Assembly (NCBI GenBank): GCA_037447655.1
Contig: JBBHKE010001612.1
Coordinates: 35,838 to 99,837 of the forward strand
Reading direction: 5' to 3'
From: Zygnema cylindricum
Lineage: Eukaryota > Streptophyta > Zygnematophyceae > Zygnematales > Zygnemataceae
DNA: 64,000 bases
Of this stretch, positions 32,782 through 42,912 are shown in pieces. A program made the position numbers and the translations under genes. Position 1 is the first letter of the stretch; every line of letters starts with the position of its first letter. The notes beneath the pieces were generated by a model. The model searched no databases. It was not told the DNA's origin and saw only the letters and a program-made list of their open reading frames with translations.

Positions 32782-35207
32782 CTAATATACCTCTACGTGC
32801 CACTGGTGGTTTTTTTTAAGCTTCCCGGAAACTTCTTCCCATGTTGTTCCTCGTTTCTCAGCAACTTTTGTTAAAGTTGAAATGATTCCGGGCATCATAC
32901 CTTTTAAACCGCAAAAGTAGATATGTGCCCCTTTATCCAATAAATCAAAAACTTCCTCTCCATATTCCTCCAACTTGTCCTGAATATACATTTTTCCTCC
33001 AGATTTGTTTTGACGTTCTCGACTGAGAGCCAAATCATATCTGCAAAAAGACGAGAGTGAGAGACTTTAGTTTCAATTTTCTCGCATAATTAGCCCAAAA
33101 ATGACAAATTCTGATTCAATTTTCTCAGAAAATGAATAAAAAAAAGATAGATTTAATTTCGTTTTTCCTGCATAGTTAACCAATATCACCTGAATTGATC
33201 TGGACGACCCTTCACGGGTAAATTGTACTCTGTCATGAATTTTTTTTTTTTCTAACAATTCTCACTTAAATTGATCTGGACGACTCTTAAGAAAATATTT
33301 TTCTTTGTAATAAACTGGATTTTCTTTAAGTAAACAATCTTGCCTGAATTGGTCTGGGTGACTTTTCAAATAGCCCTTAAATTCTTCGTCGTACAATAAG
33401 CTATCCTGATTTGCGACTCCAAGAAAGAGCCATGCGAGGCCCTTAAATTTAAATGTGGGAACATCCTCCATAAACATACGTCGTAAGTATCCTCGATAAG
33501 GAGCAATTCCGGTACCGGTGGCAACCATAATATGTGTCGCAGAAGGGTCACTTTCGGGCAAAAGCATCACTTTACCGCTGGGACCTACAAAGAAAGTAAG
33601 TAGAGTTTTATTAAGAAAGCGAAATTGAATTCAAAAATAGAAAGTGGGAGAAAGACAAATAGCAATCACAAGGTATTGCAGAAAGGTTACCTTTGGGGAA
33701 AAGCAACTTTACCACTCGATCCTTCAAAACAAAGGAAGACGGGAAAATTTGATTAAGAAAGAAATATTTTACTGAGACAGAGAACTTGAATTAACAATAA
33801 GGAACTGACAGAAAGACAGCAAGCAACCATAAACTTTCAGGCAAAATTGTCACTTTACCTCTTGGACCTACAGTGAAAGATAAATTGAATACAAATTGAA
33901 TAAGAAAAACAAATTGGATTAAAAATTAGAAATTAGATTAAGAAAGAGAGCCCATCGGGCGAAGAAAGACAAATTGAATACAAATTGAATGAAGAAAGGC
34001 AAATTGCATTAAGAAAGAGTATTTGAATTGAAGGACGAATTTTCACTCACACTAAACTCTCAAAAACCGCAAAAAGGCAATCTTATCCAACCATGAAAAC
34101 AAACTCAAATGTTAAATGACATCTCTCGTGTATCAGATAATAGAAACAGGATTGCTTCTTAAAAAAAAAAAAAAAAATGATCTAACGGTATCTTGGCTGC
34201 ACGTAAAATAATTTGGTACCAATATCCTTTTCTTTGAGAAGCTTGTAACCTTTTAACTGATTAGGACACGACTGGGAAAAGAAACTGATTTAACATTTTA
34301 TTCAAAAGACCAAATTAAGACAAGCAGTAAAAAACACGCACATTTTATTAGTGATCAACACATTTTACTGCACAAAAGACAGCCAATTCGAAGAAACCAA
34401 AGGAAGTTCTCTCAGAAGTTCTCTAGGAAGTTCTTGTAGTTGAAATGTATCAAAACCTTCCAAATTTATAAAATCGCAATTCAGCTTAAGTCATCAAAGA
34501 TTCAGTTTGAATCAGCACACTATAATAATAAGGTGCGAAGCACTTTTAGAAACTCAGATAAGCAACAAAAAACGTTAAAACTCTCAAATTTTAACAACCC
34601 GCAATTCAGATAAAACCAGTAAAATTCCCGATTTCAAGACGCTCAGCGTTTCTACGAAGAAATCCCAACTGAAGCCCACCTGTAATTTTCACTTTATCTC
34701 CTGGTTTGGCATCACAAAGAAAGTTGCTACACACTCCTTTTTTCGCAGGATCCTCTTTTTTCAGCTCGGGATCCCAATAAACTGCCCTTCTCACACAAAG
34801 GCTGGTAGTTTTTCCATCAAAATAATCACCATATCTTGTCGAAGCAATAGAATAGAGTCGAACTTTATGAGGAACGCCTGGTTTCGACTCGCCCTTTCGT
34901 TACCATGAAGAACACAGAGGCAAAATCAGAATTTATATTTAAAACACTAAAACAAAGCTACAACCATGGACATATACTTTTTTGGTTGGCCTATTTAGCC
35001 CAGGATTCTAGAGCAGATATTGATATTCAGAAACACTTGTAGAGATTCAAAGGAAAAAACAGAGAGAGATAAACACAGACGCGAAAGTCAAATTCAAAGT
35101 TAAAGTCAAACTCAGATTTGAAGTCAAATTCAAAGTTAAGTCAAAGTCAACCCAAAGCCAAAAAAAAAAGTGAGAGATAAAAACAAAGACTGAAAATTAA
35201 TAAAGAA

Positions 35208-35246
<39 letters not shown>

Positions 35247-35328
35247 AAAAAAAACAAAAAAAAAGACAAAAAATTCAAAAACAAAAAAAAAACTAAGTTA
35301 AAAAAAAAAAAAAACAAAAAAAAAAAAG

Positions 35329-35395
<67 letters not shown>

Positions 35396-36901
35396 AAAAA
35401 AACAAAAAAAACAAAAACAAAGACAAAAAATTCAAAGACAAAAAAAATACTAAGTTAAAAAAAAAAAAAGGAGAAAAGTTTCTTACAGGAGGGATGATGC
35501 CATAGCTTTGCCCTTCCCAGTAGGGCAGTTTTCCTTCATGGTCAATGACAATATGGCACGTTTCTCCAGTGGCATTGGGGCCAACAATACGTTCTACCGA
35601 TTTAATTGTGCCAGTAAACGGCTCTTTGACTCTGTATATATTTAAAGGAGGGCTTGGAGCTTCTTCCAGGTCTATTTTCAAAGGAGCCAACGATAATTCG
35701 GCTTTCACAAAAAGAATTTTTTTTTTGGTGTTCTTTGAACGGTCGATACAAAGATTCTTTTGAGAAAGAGTTTTGTAATCGAGGAAAAATGCATTAACGT
35801 AAACCTGCATTTTTCTCGAATATTAAAATTAGCCTTGTAAAAATGTAGATGTGAAATCCGTTTAGGAAAAACAACATTATACTTCAGAAGGAGAAAAACG
35901 AACAAAAACAAAAAAAAACCATCCACGTGGCAAAGCTGGTGAGCAACCGTGACATAATGAAACCGAGCTATTAAATTAACAATTTCAGAACTTATTTGGT
36001 ATAAAGATGTCTTGGTTTTTTATTTCCACAAATTATAGAAAAACATCCAAAGCAAAATCACCGACCACAAAGCTTGTCATTTATTTAAAATGTATTTTGA
36101 TAGTAAATGTTTATTTGCTGATTAGAAAGTCGATGCTTGGATCCTAAAAACATAGTGTACGTTTTAAACAGCAGAACAAATAATTCAATTTAGACACATA
36201 AAAGATTAGAAATAGTTAAACATTCGAAATAACTAAACATTAGAAAAAGTTAAACATTGGAAATAGTTAAGCAATCAAAATAAACATTCAAAACAGTCAA
36301 ATATTAGAAATAACTAAACATATAGAAATAGTTGAACATTAAAAATAATTAGACATTAGAAATAGCTAAACATTAGAAATAACTAAACATTAGAAATAAC
36401 TAAACATTAGAAATAGCTAAACATTGGAAATAGCTAAAGACATTAGCAGTAGTTCAATGTTGCAGCATACCTTCTCCGATTGAGTTTTATGTGATCTTGC
36501 TGAGAATTGGACAAATGAATTGGCTGAATTTGTAAACACTACTCCCTGCAGTTCAAGAATAATATAAGCATCAAAAGAATATTACAATGCATAAACTTAC
36601 TGTGTTCTAAAAGAAACCAAAAAAAAAAATAGAAAAACAAGACAGGCTAGTGACTTGCGACTACAAGACGAAAAAAGTATCCTCCAAAATAACTTGGCAT
36701 GTCACAAAATCTACAAAATTCATGTTTTTTTACTAACCAACTACATTTTTCATCGTTGCTGGTGGAAAATAAACAGTTTCAAATGTGCGTAATAAGCAGA
36801 AAAAAAAAATCAATCCAAATATCAGCCATACTAAAAAAATAAAAAGCGTTGCATGTATCAAATAGAGGAGCTACTTTTTTTACCTGCGTAATAGCAGCCA
36901 T
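32782..36901 (-). CDS. PETH: Ferredoxin-NADP+ reductase, chloroplast
   Basis: Six exons in transcript order: 36901-36884, 36545-36471, 35804-35487, 34893-34680, 33584-33344 and 33040-32782. All phases agree; 374 aa. The first coding exon holds only MAAITQ. Transit peptide spans roughly residues 1-65. The FAD domain has RLYSIAST (FAD-binding RxYS) and CVRRAVY plus GVCSNFLCD. The NADP domain has [28 protein letters not shown] and the C-terminal HVEVY with the tyrosine stacking on the flavin. Known role: transfers electrons from reduced ferredoxin to NADP+ at the stromal face of thylakoids. The donor of exon 5 is GC (CAG|GCAAGA), not GT, and similar donor blocks recur downstream (33186-33364). 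A very long poly(A)/poly(T) run interrupts the exon 3-4 intron. All catalytic landmarks are present, so it is probably functional. Confidence 0.96.
33186..33364 (-). repeat. Triplicated 5' splice-site block in FNR
   Basis: On the coding strand the exon-5 end encoding KSHPDQFR (near 33344-33364) is followed in the intron by two further copies of the same ~22-bp block. One near 33273-33293 would encode KSRPDQFK; one near 33190-33210 would encode KGRPDQFR. Spacing is about 75-80 bp. Their splice junctions read CAG|GCAAGA, TTTAA|GTGAGA and CAG|GTGATA. Reading through from copy 1 meets a stop right after copy 2. Confidence 0.85.
35204..35470. repeat. Poly(A) tract in FNR intron (poly(T) in transcript)
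   Basis: About 250 bp almost entirely of A on the + strand, broken by occasional C or G. In the minus-strand FNR transcript it is poly(U), placed directly after the exon-3 donor at 35486. Confidence 0.95.
36185..36445. repeat. ~17-bp ATTAGAAATAACTAAAC repeat in FNR intron 2
   Basis: About 14 units of ATTAGAAATAACTAAAC/ATTAGAAATAGTTAAAC with small length changes, between FNR exons 2 and 3. Confidence 0.9.
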
Positions 36902-38921
36902 GTTGATTCTGTACAAAAAACAATGATTTGCTTCCAAATAAGTAAAACAGAAATAAAAAGAGTGAAAGAGAGATAGAGAGAGAGCAGGGAGAATCACAAT
37001 TTCATTTGAAAGTTGAAGAGTTAAGGGAAAGAGAAAACAGAGAATGATGCAAGCATCAATATTTGTTGAGTTTTGAAATTCTAATTTTCTTGTATCCTGT
37101 GATGAAGTTATGGAGTTAAGAGAAAGAGACAGGAAAAAATATTAGGAGCAGCAGCAGGAGCAACCAATGTTATAATTCTGATATTCCAATTTCAATTCTA
37201 TGATTTTTGTGATTCAGAAATTTTCAGAATTAGGAGAAAGAATAGAGGGGAGAGTAGTACCAGAAGCAGCAAGAATTGCTACTATTCTAATATTTTAATC
37301 TCAGTTATAATATCCCTGTGACTCAGAAAGTTACAGAGATAACAAAAAAAAAGAAAGAAAAAGTAAGAATAGCAGCTGCAGCAGAATTTTAATGTTCAAA
37401 TTCCACAGATCTCTTCCTGCTTGACTTTAACACTTTTTTTGTCGTTACATTGGTTGTGAAAGGGACAGCTGCAACTTAGTTGAGGACGACAGCAACCGAT
37501 CGGGAACGTTTGAACCGTACAAGTGGCAAAATCTGAAATTCAACAAGAAATCCAGCAGCCAATGATTGCTGTTCTCTCCCTTTTTGCTGCGTTTTTGTAA
37601 ATTCTGTTGCTGGAGCTCACTACCTCTCCGGTGCCGCCAAGTGACAAATTCAAATTTTTGCGAGCTTGTTTTATTTACATTTTACAGTAAAACTGGCCGC
37701 CGAGTAAAGAGAAAAACGTTACTTAATTTAGTACGGACAGTTTCAAGTACGTTAGGATTTAGCATAAACAACGGACACGACTTTTATCCGACCAAACATG
37801 AGCCGTTCAACTTCTAGATTCAGAATCCAGTTAGGTTTTGGTGAATATGCTTAGACGCGGATTCTTTGAGAACGACGAAGAATTTCGCTCTCATGAGTAC
37901 CGTACGGCTTTACCGGATCCGAAGTCCCAAGTGTGACCGACAAAAGTGACCGGCAAATAGTGTCAAAGAGCAACCTTTTCGGAGAACGGGCAGTCAAACG
38001 TTAGAACAATGCCACGTGGCCAGCTGCCTTGCGGCGACTCGATAACATTTTCAGAGCCCTTTTGAGTTCAGGAAGAGTGAAGAATCGGAGACACAAGTCC
38101 TTATTCAGTTCCTACAGTTCAGTTTAGGGTAACGCTTTCGCAGACACGATTTTTGTTCCGCTCAAGCGCTTACGCGGCAATATATATTGACTACGCTTGA
38201 CTTCTGAAAACCGATCGGACTACCGGCAAAAACAAAAAAACAAGTAAAACTGAGACATAGAAGTAGACGCATCTAGCGCACGCGCAGCTTTGCTCTGACG
38301 CAGCTAACTACAGTAAAAGGGAACACGGAAACGCTGAGTTTTTAGAGGCAACTGCGATAATGGAACATAGAAACGACGGAGGGCCGCAAGGCGCCTTTCT
38401 ACCAGTCTCCGATACGCGTCCCCTTAAGGAATCCACTTGAACTGAAGGTCAGCATATGACGATGTAGTTTTAAACGTGCCAAAATGTACGGACATAAATG
38501 CAGCCAAAAACTTTGGCAAAGCTGTCGTGATACCGTACAGGCTCCTGACTTTGAAGTTTGAACAATCCAAGAAAAAATCAGCTCCATTCGAGCGAACGGA
38601 TCTCGAATCTTTGAGTTTCCACTTCCCTTTTTTTTTTTTTTTTTTACTTCCACTTCCTTTCGGAGGTTGCCGAACATTCCACTCCACCGACCACCAACTC
38701 CGCAAGAATCCTTCTTTAGGTAAAAGATGTGGATATACCGCCTTTGTTTAAACCTGAAATAGTGAAGTAAATAAATATCACCTCGCGGTTTGTACTAAGA
38801 GTTCCCATATTGCTGTACTTTACCGTATTTTACCGTACACTGTCCATCGCCGTTAGGCTCCCACCACTCTAGTTTAAGTGAGTGCGCTTTTAATCGAGGA
38901 TCATAAATTAACAGTACGGTA
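36902..38921. other. FNR upstream region without recognised gene
   Basis: Upstream side of the minus-strand FNR gene. The first ~400 bp contain loosely repeated GAGAAAGAGA and AGCAGCAG patches. Open frames near 38400-38750 on both strands overlap each other and lack domains. No transposon boundary is seen before 38922. Confidence 0.45.
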
Positions 38922-39138
38922 CACTGTGTATCGCGTTTAGTGTTAACGTTTTTTTTTCGACTTAAAACATAATTTCTCCGTACACGCTTGCCGGATTTTA
39001 TAACTAACGATTACGATTGAAAGCCAAGATTTTCACCTTCCGATTGGCGGTCTCAATGTGGGAATAGGACAAGTGTGTACGGAGAAAATATGTTTAAAGT
39101 GGCGAAAAATTATCAGCACTAGTAGCGATACACAGTTG
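38922..39138. mobile_element. TA-flanked MITE (217 bp)
   Basis: Left arm CACTGTGTATCGCGTTTAGT through AAACATAATTTCTCCGTACA; the right arm is its reverse complement (TGTACGGAGAAAATATGTTT to GCGATACACAGTTG). TA lies on both sides (38920-38921 and 39139-39140). Arms are ~70 bp around a short centre with GATTGGCGGTCTC. Consistent with a Tc1/mariner-type, Stowaway-like non-autonomous element. Confidence 0.85.
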
Positions 39139-39145
39139 TACTGTA

Positions 39146-39706
39146 CACCGCCAATCGCTATTAGCGTTGTGTACGCTAATTCCGTCCCGCATTTTTTTTT
39201 TTTTATTCTCCATTAGCGTAGTTCATTCTATTTTTTTATTTACTCTATTTAGGGTTAATTTTTTTGTACCGTACAAAATGGAAGTACGCCATCAGTCAAT
39301 TAGTGTGGTATACGGACAGTGTAAGACCGTACAAAATTGTACCTTTTTAAGTGAAAAAGTATAATTAATGAGATTTAGTAGCCGCGGACGCATGAGAATG
39401 TGCGCTCTAAAAAGGGGGTCTAATCGGGTTGTCAAATATCACGTTCGCACATATTCGTCCAGCAACCACGTTTCAACTGTGGGAACGTACGATTTGTGTA
39501 CGATTTGTCAGATTTTGTACGAATACCTATATTAGTGTAAGCATGTTTGCGACCGACATTTATTTTTTTCAAAGACCAAAATTATAATTATTAAACAATT
39601 AGAATGTATGTTTTTTTTCAAAATTTTCAAATTCATAATTAGCGTAAACCACGGTAATTTTTCATGTACGCTAAAGAAACTTCTACGCTAATAGCGATTG
39701 GCGGTG
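39146..39706. mobile_element. TA-flanked MITE (561 bp), same family
   Basis: The termini CACCGCCAATCGCTATTAGC and GCTAATAGCGATTGGCGGTG are perfect inverted repeats (at least 20 bp), with TA duplications at 39144-39145 and 39707-39708. The interior is unrelated to the 217-bp copy only 7 bp to the left, so two independent insertions sit side by side. Confidence 0.88.
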
Positions 39707-39840
39707 TAGTGTACTGTAGCTGTAAACAAAAACCAAAAAAAAAAACAAGTTAACAACATTATTTAGCTAAGCAGCCAATAATGCGCCACGTGGTAAAAAT
39801 AAATTTGTTGTAGTTAATAACGTCACTGATTTGCTAACCC

Positions 39841-41590
39841 AGTGTTGGGTATCGAGGACCTATTTCCGATATTCAATATATATCGAATTTCAGGTACCCG
39901 ATATTCAACATATCGCCTAGATATATTAAAAATCGAAATATCGTAATGTATTGCCGATATATTGCCAATATATCGTATTGCCAATATATTGAGGCATTAA
40001 AAAAATAAAAAAATAAACAATTTCACAGGTCTCCAAAGTCACGTGCCTTCGTGACAAGGTGTCCGTAAATTATAGTGTTGTGTATCGGTAAGGATTTGTC
40101 GATAACCGATATGGGCCTTTTTTCGGGGACCCGATAATCGATATATTGGTACGATATATCGCTATCGGTCTTATCGCCGATAAGTAGCCGATAATATTGG
40201 CTACTTATCGGCGATAATGCCGATAACGATAACTATCGGCGATAACTGTACGAGCCGTACAGATAAATGTACGGCATGTACACTCAACTGTACGTCTTAT
40301 TCCCCCGACGCGCCCTACTTACAACCCCTGAGGTACCTACCAATCAGATCATTTGTACAAGCCGAAAGTACAGTAGCCGGCATAAGATGTGTACGGCTTT
40401 AGTACGGCTCCAGTTAAAACGATGTACCTTTCACATCCGACGCCATGGCTTTGTCCCTTTCTTTTTTGGGATCCATTGGAAACCTGCCACGTGTCAATCC
40501 GTCGGCTTTTTTGGCAAAAGCCGCCAAAAAAGCCATTCCGAGATGTCGGCGCTCACGCTGACCATCCGCTCATATTTTCTCATTGAATGTCGTCCGTTCA
40601 ATTCCGGCGGCGCGCATAATGTTATTTTGCATCCGTTGTACTTTGTGTCCGCCGTCTTTTTACCGTTCCATGATAATCAGTTTATCGGTACAATTCCGTA
40701 CGTTCCCGTAAAATTTATGTTCAGTTAACCGCCCAAAAAGTACTACAAAGTGCAACGTATTTTTTTGTCAAGTTCCGTACATTTCCCGTAAACAACTGTA
40801 CATTTCTCGTAAATTTACCGTTCAGTTTACCGGACAGAAAGCATTCCGGACAGAAAGTACAGAAAGTACAAATATATCGGGACCGCTGACCGTTCGATAA
40901 CCGATAACTATCGGTATCGGTGTTATCGCGATAAGTTTTTTACCGATACACAACACTAGTAAATTCTTTGCCGAAAAGAAACACGGTTGTTTCCTGAAAG
41001 TCATCGGAGTGAAAGAGATCTTTGAGGTTCATTGACGCGGTACACTTGCGAAGTACATGTACATAATACGCAAGTTCGAATTTCCATACGAAAATGGTCG
41101 GTATTCAAATCTTTGACGATTTTTAGAGATTTGATCGTCAACTTACAAAGAACCACTGGAATCAAATCATGTATGTAAAAACTTGTTTACAAATGACACG
41201 CGATGTAACCTAGGCCTCTGTAATACAGAGATTTTGCTGTCTGAACTATTACATAGACCTCCTGATGTAACCATACCCCAAATAAGTAATTATATGAATT
41301 ACAGAATTAGTACTTTTTTGTCGGTTACATTTTGCGGCGTCTTCCTTTAAGTCACGGAACTAAAATCACGTCGTACGTGGCGTATCAGACAAATTTTATT
41401 TTTCGCTAAAATTACATATTATATAGAAATATAATATATTAAGTTTTAAAATACACTATATATCGCGATATATATCGCTATGATTCATGTTGGTTTCGGT
41501 ACGATATATCGAGGTTTCTCCTCGATTGATATTCGATATATTGAATATCGAAATTATCGCAATATGAATTTTATCCAATACCCAACACTA
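39841..41590. mobile_element. hAT-like MITE interrupted by a second one
   Basis: The left end AGTGTTGGGTATCGAGGACC matches the left end of the 15217 element. The right ~300 bp (41281-41590) match that element's right part nearly base for base (for example TAATTATATGAATTACAGAA and TTGTCGGTTACATTTTGCGG), ending in CCCAACACTA. The 8 bp outside the two ends (TGCTAACC and CGTTTATG) do not match, so this may be a recombinant of two insertions or an old copy with altered flanks. A second element (40073-40958) is inserted within it. Confidence 0.75.
40073..40958. mobile_element. Nested hAT-like MITE, 7/8 target duplication
   Basis: Ends TAGTGTTGTGTATCGG (left) and CCGATACACAACACTA (right, ending 40958) are inverted. 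Flanks GTAAATTA (40065-40072) and GTAAATTC (40959-40966) agree at 7 of 8 positions. It belongs to the same subfamily as the 25651 copy. The interior includes CCGTACGTTCCCGTAAA-type repeats shared, inverted, with 8728-9000. Short open frames inside are not transposase. Confidence 0.85.
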
Positions 41591-42136
41591 CGTTTATGTA
41601 CTGTACCGCACTGTACTGTACTGTATGCCAACCATTGTTGTTACTAACAGCTAGTGTTGGGTATCGGGTAAATTCATATCGCGATAATTGCGATATTCGA
41701 TACATCGAATGTCGATTGAGCAGATTCCTCGATATATCGTACCGGGACCAACATAAATCATCGCGATATATATATCGCAAAAATATGGGTGTCCATACAG
41801 TCATAGAACGGAAAATCGTACGGAAAAACGTTAAGAATTTTCCCCCCCCCCCCCCCCCCCCCCCCCCCTGGGGGGGGGGGGGGGGGAGGTTGAAAAAAAA
41901 ATGGAAATTTCATTTTTTTTATGGCTCTATATATCGGCGATACGATATATCGGCGATATATCGCCAATACATCGCGATGATTTGCTTTTCGATATATCGA
42001 AGCGATATATCGATTATCGGGTAACTGAAATTCGATATATATCGAATATTGGCAAAGGGTCCTCGATACCCAACACCACTAACAGCAATGGCTGGCATAC
42101 AGTACAGTACAGTGCGGTACAGTACATAAACGTACT
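41590..42136. repeat. Palindromic host sequence split by MITE insertion
   Basis: 41591-41651 (TTTATGTACTGTACCGCACTG to TGTTACTAACAGC) is the reverse complement of 42079-42136 (CTAACAGCAATGGCTGG to CAGTGCGGTACAGTACATAA) with few mismatches. Removing the MITE and one target duplication restores a single ~110-bp perfect-looking hairpin whose loop is the CTAACAGC target site. Confidence 0.85.
41652..42078. mobile_element. hAT-like MITE with C27-T-G17 centre, TSD CTAACAGC
   Basis: Ends TAGTGTTGGGTATCGGG and CTCGATACCCAACACCA are inverted. CTAACAGC is duplicated exactly at 41644-41651 and 42079-42086. Compared with the 15217 element it is in opposite orientation and lacks the interior: left part matches that element's right end, right part matches its left end. 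The middle (41842-41886) is 27 C, one T, then 17 G, a homopolymer hairpin or G-quadruplex-prone apex. Confidence 0.92.
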
Positions 42137-42912
42137 TTATTGGACGGCCGTACTGAACGAATGTGTTCAACAAAGTCTATTTGTCGTCAAGGCTTACGCA
42201 ACCAATCAGTATATTTTACCTCGTCACTTTGCACATCCGGGCGAATGAATCTGTGCCACGTGTCAAAGAACTTATGGAATTTTCTGCGTTCCATTCTCGG
42301 TCAAATGTGCTGCATTGAAATCTTTAATCTGCCCGAAAACGTTTCGAACCAATGAGAGGATGTTACTTTCCACGGATTGAATGTACGGAAGCGTGTACTT
42401 CAAGACGCAATTCGGCACAAATACCGGAAAAAAATCACGGTATAAAATACAAAAAAAAATAAAAAGCAAGAAATAAAATAAGGTGCTGGTCTCCAGATTC
42501 TAGGATTCTTTTCCGGTTTTGTCCGTTTCTTCTGCCAAGTATATTTTTTAAAAATAGACAAAAAAATAAAATAAAATTTCAAGTCAGATACCATACGCAT
42601 GCCACACACACACACCAAAAGAAAAAGATTATTTTGAAAAAATAAACTATTTACATTTTTTGTCTTTTTGTAGTTAATAACTCAAGTATAGAGGTTTACA
42701 ACATATTGTTTGACCTTCTATTTCTGTTATTTACCGATCTCTTTTCTTTCCTCTCAATTAATCTTCCAACAGTGTAACCTCCCATTTCATGCAACTCGAC
42801 ATTTTTATTTATTTTTTTCGGCCTTTTTTGGCCTTTTTTTTGTCATTTTCGGTCCTCTCTCGTCCTTTTTTGTCCCTTTCCTGTCCTTTTTTTGTCCTTT
42901 TCCTCCCTAAAA

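Noticed and set aside
33262-33343. Reading FNR exon 5 through into the intron to include the second KSRPDQFK block
   Set aside because: It inserts residues unlike any FNR and hits a stop just after the block. Splicing at 33344 restores the conserved [10 protein letters not shown] junction in phase.
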